Below, in pieces: positions 54,067 through 64,000 of a DNA stretch of 64,000 nucleotides. How positions within the stretch are numbered: position 1 is the first letter of the stretch; each line of letters starts with the position of its first letter. A program made the position numbers and the translations under genes. Origin of the DNA: Mesostigma viride (taxonomy: Eukaryota > Streptophyta > Mesostigmatophyceae > Mesostigmatales > Mesostigmataceae); NCBI GenBank assembly GCA_009746045.1, contig RPFO01000313.1:231476-295475 (forward strand), written 5' to 3'. The notes below the pieces were generated by a model. The model did not search any database and was not told the origin of the DNA. It saw only the letters and a list, made by a program, of their open reading frames with translations.

Positions 54067-56392
54067 GCTACGTATCAATACATGTGGGGGGGTGCTGCTA
54101 CGTATCAATACATGTGGGGGGGTGCTGCTACGTATCAATACATGTGGGGGGGTGCTGCTACGTATCAATACACGTGGGGGGGTGCTACGTATCAATACAT
54201 GTGGGGGGGTGCTGCTACGTATCAATACATGTGGGGGGGTGCTGCTACGTATCAATACATGTGGGGGGGTGCTGCTACGTATCAATACATGTGGGGGGGG
54301 CTGCTACGTATCAATACATGTGGGGGGTGCTGCTACGTATCAATACATGTGGGGGGGTGCTGCTACGTATCAATACATGTGGGGGGGGTGCTACGTATCA
54401 ATACATGTGGGGGGTGCTGCTACGTATCAATACATGTGGGGGGGTGCTGCTACGTATCAATACATGTGGGGGGGTGCTACGTATCAATACATGTGGGGGG
54501 GTGCTGCTACGTATCAATACATGTGGGGGGGTGCTGCTACGTATCAATACATGTGGGGGGGTGCTACGTATCAATACATGTGGGGGGTGCTGCTACGTAT
54601 CAATACATGTGGGGGGGTGCTGCTACGTATCAATACATGTGGGGGGGTGCTACGTATCAATACATGTGGGGGGTGCTGCTACGTATCAATACATGTGGGG
54701 GGGTGCTGCTACGTATCAATACATGTGGGGGGGTGCTACGTATCAATACATGTGGGGGGGTGCTGCTACGTATCAATACATGTGGGGGGGTGCTGCTACG
54801 TATCAATACATGTGGGGGGGTGCTACGTATCAATACATGTGGGGGGGTGCTGCTACGTATCAATACATGTGGGGGGGGTGCTACGTATCAATACATGTGG
54901 GGGGGTGCTACGTATCAATACATGTGGGGGGGTGCTGCTACGTATCAATACATGTGGGGGGGCTGCTACGTATCAATACATGTGGGGGGTGCTGCTACGT
55001 ATCAATACATGTGGGGGGTGCTGCTACGTATCAATACATGTGGGGGGGTGCTGCTACGTATCAATACATGTGGGGGGGGCTGCTACGTATCAATACATGT
55101 GGGGGGGTGCTACGTATCAATACATGTGGGGGGGCTGCTACGTATCAATACATGTGGGGGGTGCTGCTACGTATCAATACATGTGGGGGGTGCTGCTACG
55201 TATCAATACATGTGGGGGGGTGCTGCTACGTATCAATACATGTGGGGGGGTGCTGCTACGTATCAATACATGTGGGGGGGTGCTACGTATCAATACATGT
55301 GGGGGGGTGCTGCTACGTATCAATACATGTGGGGGGGCTGCTACGTATCAATACATGTGGGGGGGTGCTGCTACGTATCAATACATGTGGGGGGTGCTGC
55401 TACGTATCAATACATGTGGGGGGTGCTGCTACGTATCAATACATGTGGGGGGTGCTGCTACGTATCAATACATGTGGGGGGGTGCTGCTACGTATCAATA
55501 CATGTGGGGGGGTGCTACGTATCAATACATGTGGGGGGGTGCTGCTACGTATCAATACATGTGGGGGGGTGCTGCTACGTATCAATACATGTGGGGGGGG
55601 CTGCTACGTATCAATACATGTGGGGGGGTGCTGCTACGTATCAATACATGTGGGGGGTGCTGCTACGTATCAATACATGTGGGGGGGTGCTGCTACGTAT
55701 CAATACATGTGGGGGGGTGCTGCTACGTATCAATACATGTGGGGGGGTGCTGCTACGTATCAATACATGTGGGGGGGTGCTGCTACGTATCAATACATGT
55801 GGGGGGGTGCTGCTACGTATCAATACATGTGGGGGGGTGCTGCTACGTATCAATACATGTGGGGGGGTGCTACGTATCAATACATGTGGGGGGGTGCTGC
55901 TACGTATCAATACATGTGGGGGGGTGCTGCTACGTATCAATACATGTGGGGGGGTGCTGCTACGTATCAATACATGTGGGGGGTGCTGCTACGTATCAAT
56001 ACATGTGGGGGGGTGCTGCTACGTATCAATACATGTGGGGGGTGCTGCTACGTATCAATACATGTGGGGGGGTGCTGCTACGTATCAATACATGTGGGGG
56101 GGTGCTGCTACGTATCAATACATGTGGGGGGTGCTGCTACGTATCAATACATGTGGGGGGGTGCTGCTACGTATCAATACATGTGGGGGGGTGCTGCTAC
56201 GTATCAATACATGTGGGGGGGTGCTGCTACGTATCAATACATGTGGGGGGTGCTGCTACGTATCAATACAGTGGGGGGGGATGCTACGTATTAATACATG
56301 TGGGGGGTGATGCTACGTATCAATACATGTGGGGGGTGATGCTACGTACGTATCAATACATGTGGGGGGGTGATGCTACGTATCATTTATTT
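54063..56392 (+). repeat. Minisatellite array 1, 27-30 bp unit, G-rich on + strand
   Basis: About 80 head-to-tail units. Each consists of TGGGGGGGTGCTGC joined to TACGTATCAATACATG; some lack one TGC (27 bp), and the G run varies from five to eight. Units are otherwise almost invariant until about 56260, where point changes begin (TACGTATTAAT, GATGCTACG). The unit has no stop codon in three frames, so the array is falsely open for over 700 codons. Each unit has a run of at least six Gs and could form G-quadruplexes. Confidence 0.97.
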
Positions 56393-57290
56393 ATTCATGC
56401 CATCACCCCCCCACATTTAATTATTAATGCCAGCACCCCCCAACATTCATTTATTCATGCCATCACACCCCCACATTCTTTTATTCATGCCATCACCCCC
56501 CACATTTATTTATTCATGCCATCACACCCCCACATTTAATGATTAATGCCAGCACCCCCCAACATTCATTTATTCATGCCATCACACCCCCACATTCTTT
56601 TATTCATGGCAGCACCCCCCACATTTATTTATTCATGCCATCACCCCCCACATTCTTTTATTCATGGCAGCACCCCCCCACATTTATTTATTCATGCCAT
56701 CACCCCCCCACATTCTTTTATTCATGGCAGCACCCCCCAACATTCATTTATTCATGCCATCACACCCCCACATTCTTTTATTCATGGCAGCACCCCCCAC
56801 ATTTATTTATTCATGCCATCACCCCCCCACATTTAATTATTAATGCCAGCACCCCCAACATTCATTTATTCATGCCATCACACCCCCACATTCTTTTATT
56901 CATGGCAGCACCCCCCACATTTATTTATTCATGCCATCACCCCCCCACATTCTTTTATTCATGGCAGCACCCCCCAACATTCATTTATTAATGCCATCAC
57001 ACCCCCACATTCTTTTATTCATGGCAGCACCCCCCCGCATTTATTTATTCATGCCATCACCCCCCCACATTCTTTTATTCATGGCAGCACCCCCCACATT
57101 TATTTATTCATGCCATCACCCCCCACATTCTTTTATTCATGGCAGCACCCCCCCACATTTATTTATTCATGCCATCACCCCCCCACATTTTTATTAATGC
57201 CAGCACCCCCCACATTCATTTATTCATGCCATCACCCCCCCACATGTATTTATACGTAGCTTCCCCCCCCCACATGTATTTATACGTGGT
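56393..57290 (-). repeat. Minisatellite array 2, related unit in inverted orientation
   Basis: About 30 units, C-rich on the plus strand. Read on the minus strand, a unit is TGGGGGGGTGCTGC followed by CATGAATAAATAAATG or a variant (CATGAATAAAAGAATG); the first 14 bases are the same core as in array 1. Two unit forms (GGCAGC and TGATGGC types) roughly alternate. The last two units (57238-57290) revert to the array 1 type, CTACGTATAAATACATG, still in inverted orientation. Arrays 1 and 2 thus form a head-to-head inverted pair. Confidence 0.95.
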
Positions 57291-57295
57291 CGTAA

Positions 57296-57760
57296 GGGTC
57301 TCGCTGCGGGTAGACCCTCGGAATTTTGTTTTTGTATTGACGTAAGGGTCTCGCTGCAGCGAGACCCCAAGGAATGTCAATTTTTCATGTTTTCATGATG
57401 GGGGGGTCTTTCTTTTCTCACCCTTAAAATGATTTGTTTTTGTATCGGTGTTAGGGTCTCGCTGCAGCGAGACCCCTGCGAATGTCGACTTTTAATGTTT
57501 GCAAGATGGGAGTGGGCTTTCTTCGCTCACCCTAAAAATTATTTGTTTTTGTTTGACGTTAGGGTCTCGCTGCAGCGAGACCCCAAGGAATGTATACTTT
57601 TTTATGTTTGCATGATGGGAGGTTGCTTGTTTTCGCTCACCCTAAAAATGATTTGTTTTTGCTTGAAGTGAGGGTCTCGCTGCAGCGAGACGCCAAAGTT
57701 TTACATTAAACTAAATGTCCCTTTTAGAATCCACGAAAGGGTCTAGCTGCAGCGAGACCC
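57296..57760. repeat. Six palindromes, four in a 108-bp tandem repeat, upstream of the 57.8-kb gene
   Basis: Copies at 57296-57317, 57346-57367, 57454-57475, 57562-57583, 57672-57693 and 57739-57760. The second, third, and fourth are perfect dyads of GGTCTCGCTGCAGCGAGACC extended by one G/C pair; the fifth differs at one base. From the second to the fifth the spacing is 108, 108, and 110 bases, and the spacer is also repeated (AAGGAATGT, ATGTTTGCATGATGGGA, TCGCTCACCCTAAAAATGAT and TTGTTTTTG). Confidence 0.95.
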
Positions 57761-57837
57761 TCCCCATCGTTTTTCTGCCGGCGATTCAGATTCTGAATGA
57801 CATTTGTGAAACTTGCTTTTTTGATATTGTTCTGCAG

Positions 57838-60800
57838 ATGTCGTCCTCCTATTCCGATTCTGTCAAGGCCACTCCCGTTTCACCCAAGATGACGTCGAAC
57901 ACCTCGCCGGACCGAACGGCAACGGAGGAGTTTCCTCCGTTGCAGTTCGGTCCCGTAAAGATCTTGCGAGGTCCCCCCCACCGAGTCCCCTTCGCCCTCC
58001 AAGTCCAACTTGCCCCCCAGCGAGTTGGACAGAATTATACCCCCCAACCCTCTCGCTGCTGCGTCTCGCGCTCCGTCCCGCTCTCCGCCCCGTAAGTCTC
58101 CATCGCCGCCCCCCAAGTCGGCCGGAGCTACTGCGTCCCGCTCGCCGCCCCGCAAGTCCCCCAAGTCCCCCGCAACTGCGACCCGTTCGCCGAACCGCAA
58201 GTCCCCCTCTCCGCCCAAAGTTCCCCCCGCTACCGCGTCCCGCTCTCCTTCTCGCAAGTCCCCCTCGCCGTCAACCAAGAACCCCGCAACTCCGTCCCGC
58301 TCGCCGTCCCGCTCTGCTTCCCCCAAGTCCCGCTCGCCGCCACCCAAGTCCCCCGCTGCTGCGTCCCGCTCGCCGTCCCCCAAGCATTCCAGTTCTAAGC
58401 GTAAGCCTGCGGCCGAGTGGGTAGAGGAAGACGACCGCACCAAAGAGCTCAGGAAGCTGAGGAAGTCTATCAGTGAGCTTGTTGAGGAGGACGAGCGCGA
58501 TCAGACTAACGGGAGGCCTGAAGACCCGGAATCGCCGGTTCGGGAGTCGCGTCAGAAGCGGTTGTCCGATTTGTTAGCAATGGCCGCAAGCTTTGCTGAC
58601 GAATACGCGGCTCTCGACAAGAAGGACAAGGAGAAGGAGAAGGCGGAGAGGGAGGCCATCGAGAAGGCGGAGAGGGAGAGGGTGGAGAGGGAGGAGAAGG
58701 AGAGGCTGGAGAAGGCGGAGAGGGAGGAGGAGGAGAGGGAGTACAAGGAGAAAAAGGCTGCCCAGGAGAAGGAGCACAGGATCCTGGTGGCGAAGCAGAA
58801 GGAGGAGGCGAAGAAGAAGACGGAGGCGGCAGCGAAGGAAGTTCTTGCGGAGGAGGCCGCTCTTTTTTTGCAGATGCGACAGGAGAGGATGAAGGCGGAA
58901 GAGGCCGCGAGGAAGATGGAGGAGGCTGCGAGGAAGGAGGAGGAGGCTGCGAAGGCAGTTGAGGGGGAGAAGGACGAGAACGGGAGCCCACCCCTTCTTC
59001 ACGAACGATTTTCAGTCGATTATCAGGTATGTTTATTAATGTGAGACGTACATTTTTCAGATGGCTTGAACGGTGTGTGTGTATCGTAGAAAGGGTTGGA
59101 TTTTATGTCATACATTGATCGTAAGGGTCTAGCTGCGGAGAGACGTTGACCTAGGAGTTAAGGTTGTTGACGACGACGACGACGATGTGTGGCCTTTTTT
59201 TTACTCTTGTTGTCTGCAGCCCTCCACGGTGGCCATTCTGAAACAGTACCTGGCTCAGACTGAGTCTGAGGCTGGGGTGAGTCGTAAAACCGAAAAGGGC
59301 TTGAGAGGCTTGATCCGCTTTCTTTCGGCCGAGATAGCGTTTGCAGAGAAGTCCGGTGTCGTCGTGGACCGTCCGGAGTCGGCACACATAATTTGGAAGA
59401 ACGACCGCCTGGGCCGTCTTGCATTGTTCGAAGCCACACAGCGAGCCATTCATGGGAAGAGGGTCGTTGGTGACGACATGTATGAGGTTTTGAAGATCGC
59501 GCAGTCGTGCATCCTTAATCTGAAGGAGGATGTCGGACGTTACTTTCCCCGTCGTGCTTTAATATGGTCGACGCTCTTTGATGAGGTTGAAAAGTTCGAG
59601 GTCCACATTGGCTTCACATGCATCGAGGCTTCCTATATGGAAACCTTGAAAACCACTGCGTTGCATCAGCTCTTTAAACTCATGACTGGAGATATGAGAG
59701 CGGATTCGAGGGCTTCACTGTCGGAAGATGAAGTGTTTGATATTGTCAGGCAAGGATTTGTTGACACGTCCAACAGTGACTTTATCGTAATTGTGCCGGG
59801 AAGAATGAATGACGTAGGAGGATTGGAGGAGCGCGCACATGAAGTGATCGCGCATTTGGACATGGCAAGAGACCACTTACTGCAATCTTTTGTTAAGTGG
59901 CGGACTGACTTTCTTGTCAGCCCGGACGCCAGCCTTTCGCGGGAAGCGGTCGCTTTCTTTTTGGATTGGGCTGGACAGGTGATCCAAAGTTTCCGGCACC
60001 GGGAGGACTTCCATGTTATTCAGACATATAAGCCATACCGGGAAATCGTCCAGGAATGGTTGGATCAAATCTCGTTGGTTGATTGTCTCCAGAGTATCCG
60101 AACCAAGACAGACACGGAGTGGTCTGATTTAGAGGCGGGAGGCCATTGGCAGTCCCTCGAGTTGTTCTTCGAGGCGGAATTGAGGCGGCAACTGGAAAAG
60201 GAGAGAGCCCATCAAGTGCCGATATGGCCTTTGGGGAAGATTTTGAGGAGGTGGAAGTTCTACGTTTCGGTACGTTAACTTGCCGATATCGTTTATCGAT
60301 TTGGGTTGTTTCCATTCCCTGAATAGGGCTCTATATGCTGACCAACCTTCATGGTTTGTCCTGTCATATCATGCAGGGGGGCTCCATGCCAGGGGACGTA
60401 TCGGAGGATTTACCTAATTTGTCAGACTTGGTTGATAAGGTGGGTGCTTGTCCGTCGAGTTTCCACGAGCATCTTACATGGGGTCTAGCTGCAGGTAGAC
60501 CCTCACCCTTTTATTGAGACTGACATGTTCGGCTAATTTCAACGGTGCCCCCAACCAATCTGTTGTCTTTTTTCAGGGGGCGGCTGCGGCGATGGCTGTT
60601 GACAGTGCTGGTATTTGGTCTGGACTCGAGATGGAAATGGTAAGCATTAAACGATATCCGGATGTCTGCATTTCGCCTGAAGTTTTAGTGAGCGCATTAT
60701 GCGAAATATACAAATGTCGACTAATTTTGATTTCCAATGAGCTGTCGTATTCGGTGTTGACAGGCGGGGGGTTTGGCCTCAGCAGGCGCTGCCGGAGAGG

Positions 60801-63800
60801 AAGAAAACGCTGGAGGAGATGAGGATGGGGGGATGAAAACGCTGGAGGAGATGAGGATGGGGGAGACGCTGAGGGAGAAGTGGCTGTGCAGGTACGTTCA
60901 TCCGCCGCGAGTTCGTGTGATTTTTTTCGTGCTGAGGGGTATCTCCGCAGAGAGACGATGGTGCAACAATCGAACTGAGGTGAAGTCCCTTCTTGTTCGT
61001 TTTTTTTTGTCATGCAGGCGGGGGCTGTCGCTAAGGGTACTGCGGGGGGGAAGGCGGCGAAGCCCGAATTGAGTCAGTATGAAAGGGAAAAGCTGGATTC
61101 CCGCAAGAAGGTTGCGAAGGATCATATTATTGCTGTTGGCCTGATCATGCTTAAGTCTCCGCCCGATGGCGTCGATTCTGAGGGACCTGCGGGGTCCGAG
61201 TTTCGCAAGTACCTGACACGACTTGAGGCGGAAGTCGATGCCGATTTCGATACGGAGGTGTTGGGTGCCGCTACCTTTAAGAGTGAATTGGCATATGAAT
61301 TTGTAAATCTGGTGAAGTCGAAAGCCAACAAGAATTTCAAGTGGCAGCCTAAGGAGTACTCAGAGGCAAAGGTTGACAAGATCGAGAAATTCATGAAGGT
61401 TGATTTTCGTCGTCGGGCCGCTGAGGGAAAAAGGGCGCTGAATGCGGTGGCAAAGGCCAACAGTAAGAAGAACGCGGAGGCGAAGGCGGCGGAGAAGGAG
61501 GCGAAGAAGGCGGAGAAGGAGAAGGCTAAGGAGGCCAAGAAGCAGCAGAAAACTGGACAGGTACGATTGTTGTGAAAATTTAGACCTCTCGCTGCGGGTA
61601 GACGCTGACTGGCTGCGGGACTTGGTGTTTAGTGTCAGTAAGGTATTATTCCAACAGAACTTTGTTCGTCCCTGAACAGGATGTCGTGGTCGGCCTAAAG
61701 ATTACTGACTTGAGCAAATCCTGCGGTCCTTTTCGATTTTTTACTTCAGGATGACGGGGGGACGAAGACGCCACGGTGGAGAAGAAGTTACCTGGTCATG
61801 ACGCCGTGTTCGCGCTGGTGAAGGATATGCTCAAGTACTGCTCGAGTAGGCGGATGGCGGACGTCGATGACCTGCCAAACTGGCCCGAGTTCTCCCCTTT
61901 CTTGAGCTGCTCCGGTCACTCAACAAGCTTTTTAAGGAGGGGGTGCTCACGAGCAGTGGGAACCGGACACCGACCCTATCATTGAAAGCTGGAAGCCTTC
62001 GAAAAAGGTCGACTCGAACAAGGAGGTCAGGGACCAGAACATCCGGAAGGCCAATCTCTCAGGGAAACGCGTTGGATTCGGCCGGCCGATTTTCAGCAGA
62101 CCGGATGTTTCAGTATGCGGATCCAGACGGTCAACGCGCTTATTTTGCCAGAGGCTTTGAGGCAGCGGCGTTTAAACCTTGAAACCATTAAGGAGAACGG
62201 CCGCATTCTCCTCAATGCGCGGGACAACGCCTTGCACTTCAAGGTTGTTGTCCCGGTCTGGCAGTTCCCTTTCCAGGCGCTTGCCGAATCTCAACCTGAC
62301 CTGTTCGACAAGCAAATCTTGTGCATGCCGGATTTCGTCAAGTGGCTGAAGCATACCACGGCGCCAAGATTGACGCGGAGGATGTGGGGTCCAGGTACTT
62401 CCGGCCCCTTTCGGATACTGAAGTCGACGTGTGGCTTAACACGGAGTCCACCACCTCTTTCCTCGCGAGAGGACTTGAGTGGCGTACCTACGCCAGGGTG
62501 GACGAGGTGGCGCAGTTTTGCCTCAGGAGATCGAGGGCAGTCCGGGTTGTGTTCAACCTGCTGTGCAATACTGCGATGAAGTCCTACGATCCGAAATTTT
62601 TTGAGGAACGGCGACCGGTACCGTATCTGGTTCTCCGGTACGCGGTGGTGGATGGGAACCACTACTTTAAGGGGTTAAAGTCGTTTCTCAGGGGGCCGGA
62701 TGCGGGTGGGGAGAGGTTCGGGCAATGATGTGCGAGGGTGGGGCGGAGTCCAATTTCGCAAATACTCCTAAGGAGGCGGAGCACGCATTCCAGGACCTGT
62801 TGCGGAAATTCCGTGGTGGTTACATGGGTACGAACGTCATTCTTCTCAAGGGTGGCGACCTGCTCCCGTCGTGGAGTGAGCTGCGAAATCTACCTAAGGC
62901 AAAAGAAGATGTAAGCTATCTATTTTGGCAGGGTCTAGCTGCGGGTAGACCCTCGGAATTTTCGTGGTTGTTTTTTGTGTGCGCTTCAAGTTTTTTGCGA
63001 GGGTCTCGCTGCAGCTAGACCCTCTCCTTTTTTTGTTGGAATTTTCGTTGCGTATTGTCGGCCGTTTCTTTTTCGAATTTTGTTAGGGTCTATCCGCAGC
63101 TATACCCCTCGCCTTTTATGACTGAGTTTTGTCGTTGCTCGCTCGATGTTAATTGATGTCGCAGGCGGTGCTGACCGGCAAGCTGGAGAAGCTGTTCGAC
63201 ATCGCCAAGGGGGCGAATTCGGAGGACTTAGCCGTGGCGGATCGTACGCTGGGCCAGGCGTTGCTTGACGTGTGGAACTACAACAAGCTATATCTATACG
63301 GCAAAGTCACGCGTGGGAAGGGCCACTATATTGCGGATGGCCACTACACCAATCTGCTCACGTACATCCTCCCGGCTATGCGGCAAGCGGGGGGAAGGGA
63401 AGGGAATGTGGAGCCGGCAGCGGTGGATGTACACGAGGAGGAAGCAGAAGGAAAGAAAAAGCCGGCCCACAGCATTGCTTCAGTGCATTCCGCTTACAGT
63501 CGCACGCTGGCCAACACGTTTCTCCGTCTGACACAGGAGCAGACTGATGATCCTGCCTCAACGAAACCCGCGCCTGAGGAGGTGATGATGCAAAGGTGCA
63601 AATTCGCCAATGCAGAGGGGGAGAAGAAAGGCCAGAAGGTCTCTTGGACTTCTTTCAGGAACTTGGCCAGCCTTCCTATGATGGACGCCGTGATCGATTG
63701 CATCATGAGCTGCCAGGTTGGACCGGAAAAGCTCACCAAGTTGGTGGAGATCGCCAAGGATGTGCTGGAGTGCCTGCGGCTGACCATTTGCGCCAGATTC

Positions 63801-63971
63801 AAGGAGGATGAGACGCTGGAAGCGCAATGCAAGGACGCAAATGGCAAGGAGTTTGTGGCGTCTCATATTTTCGAACTCGTCTTCAATCTCCATCCTCTCG
63901 CTCGGCCGGTCGGCAGGAAGGAGATTGTGTGGCCAGATACCGGGAATTTTGGGATGTGGCCGTCATCATAA
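57838..63971 (+). CDS. Spliced gene of unknown function with S/P/K-rich head and coiled coil
   Basis: Exons seen: 57838-59027, 59220-60269, 60377-60439, 60577-60639, 60764-60891, 61018-61560, about 61680 or 61750-62910, 63165-63971. Splice sites are GT...AG, all at phase 0 (one only if a 32-bp duplication is discounted). An acceptor (TTGTTCTGCAG) precedes the ATG at 57838, so a 5' exon may exist. Protein: S/P/R/K-rich repeats (SRSPPRKSPSPP type, about 58060-58390), an acidic hinge, a K/E/R/A coiled coil (58610-58980), then globular exons with VAILKQYLAQTESEAG, WSTLFDEVEKFEVHIG, VKSKANKNFKWQPKEYSEAK and, last, DVWNYNKLYLYGKVTRGKGH. No family was recognised. Frame changes occur near 57955-57975 and several times in 61900-62730. 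Confidence 0.6.
59125..59146. repeat. Palindrome copy in intron 59028-59219
   Basis: GGGTCTAGCTGCGGAGAGAC followed by GT; the left arm is intact and the right one decayed. It lies mid-intron, about 75 bases before the acceptor GTTGTCTGCAG. Confidence 0.85.
60481..60502. repeat. Palindrome copy in intron 60440-60576
   Basis: GGGTCTAGCTGCAGGTAGAC followed by CC, a near-perfect dyad, 42 bases after the donor AAG|GTGGGTG. The preceding intron (60270-60376) has only a possible decayed version, AGGGCTCTATATGCTGACC at about 60326-60344. Confidence 0.9.
60803..60868 (+). repeat. 32-bp tandem duplication inside a coding exon
   Basis: GAAAACGCTGGAGGAGATGA plus GGATGGGGG occurs twice, 32 bases apart, within exon 60764-60891. 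The exon is 128 bases long, which breaks the phase; without one copy it would be 96 bases and phase 0 at both ends like its neighbours. Mutation or assembly error are both possible. Confidence 0.8.
60937..60958. repeat. Palindrome copy in intron 60892-61017
   Basis: GGGTATCTCCGCAGAGAGAC followed by GA; changed centre (CCGCAG) but the arms still pair. The acceptor TTTTTTTTGTCATGCAG lies about 60 bases downstream. Confidence 0.85.
61582..61606. repeat. Palindrome copy after the donor at 61560
   Basis: AGACCTCTCGCTGCGGGTAG followed by ACGCT, decayed, starting 21 bases into the intron that opens at 61561 (CAG|GTACGATTG). The downstream acceptor is either at 61679 or 61749. Confidence 0.75.
62931..63107. 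repeat. Three palindrome copies in intron 62911-63164
   Basis: 62931-62952 (GGGTCTAGCTGCGGGTAGAC + CC), 63001-63022 (GGGTCTCGCTGCAGCTAGAC + CC) and 63086-63107 (GGGTCTATCCGCAGCTATAC + CC). Spacing is 70 and 85 bases. The first two share a following TCGGAATTTTCGT-like or CTCCTTTTT string, so they may derive from tandem copying inside the intron. Confidence 0.92.
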
Positions 63972-64000
63972 CGAGGAACATCGCCTACCTTCTTAAAGCC

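Noticed and set aside
54020-56539. Open frames of 740-839 codons in three frames, protein repeats such as YVSIHVGG
   Set aside because: The 30-bp unit has no stop in any of the three plus frames, so long frames are automatic; there is no start context, splice signal or family.
54063-57290. CRISPR-like regular repeats
   Set aside because: Units are contiguous with no unique spacers, and the context is eukaryotic.
56539-57345. Open frames rich in His, Pro, and Phe (HSFIHAITPP type)
   Set aside because: Translations of minisatellite array 2; repeated in several frames.
57955-57970. A 16-base intron (GTAAAG...GCGAG) that would restore the frame
   Set aside because: Far below spliceosomal size; a one-base indel in the adjacent C run is simpler.
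58506-59002. Minus-strand Ser/Pro- and Leu-rich ORFs
   Set aside because: Antisense of the E/K coiled-coil exon.

Overview
The window reads as nuclear DNA of a eukaryote. It has GT-AG introns, LTR retrotransposons of both the Copia and Gypsy (chromovirus) types, LINE remnants, minisatellites, and no operon-like packing. A green-lineage alga would fit the retroelement types and the GC-rich coding sequence. That is a guess, because no host gene was recognised that fixes the taxon.

Left two thirds (about 0.8-46.8 kb): transposable elements, mostly nested. Gypsy A (+ strand, 832-29393) is a chromovirus 3' portion. Copia D (+, 1475-24669, target duplication GTCGG) is inserted in it. Copia C (- strand, 2849-22597, duplication CTTCT) is inserted in copia D. 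Copia A (+, 6196-17421, duplication TTCAC) is inserted in copia C. Copia A is broken by a 3.4-kb insert (about 9207-12631) with 20-base palindromes at both ends, and that insert holds a smaller inverted-repeat element (about 10407-12104). Gypsy A also carries a palindromic double LINE insertion (26462-28512) with a 12-base target duplication. A LINE remnant and about 2.5 kb without recognisable genes follow. Then come copia E (+, to 37735, canonical domain order), gypsy B (-, 37736-43982), and a further LTR element (from 43983) with a hybrid-binding-domain ORF and a polyglutamine ORF.

Right third (about 46.8-64 kb): host-like DNA of a different character. A minus-strand spliced gene (about 49.7-52.2 kb, possibly extending to 48.5 kb) has a Cys/His cluster and a DDE-transposase-like region. 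A plus-strand spliced gene (57.8-64.0 kb) of unknown function has an S/P/K-rich head and a charged coiled coil. Between them lie two 30-bp minisatellite arrays in opposite orientation, together about 3.2 kb. A short dyad with the consensus GGTCTCGCTGCAGCGAGACC, and degenerate forms of it, occurs more than 20 times between 49.3 and 63.1 kb. It lies inside most introns of both genes and in their flanks, and I saw none in the retroelement nest.

The best candidates for something undescribed are these: the intron-associated palindrome family; a Copia lineage with its protease-like domain between integrase and reverse transcriptase; the head-to-head minisatellites; and the inverted-dimer LINE insertion. 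Many ORFs carry one- or two-base frame breaks. Some may be real decay, but consensus errors in the assembly cannot be excluded.
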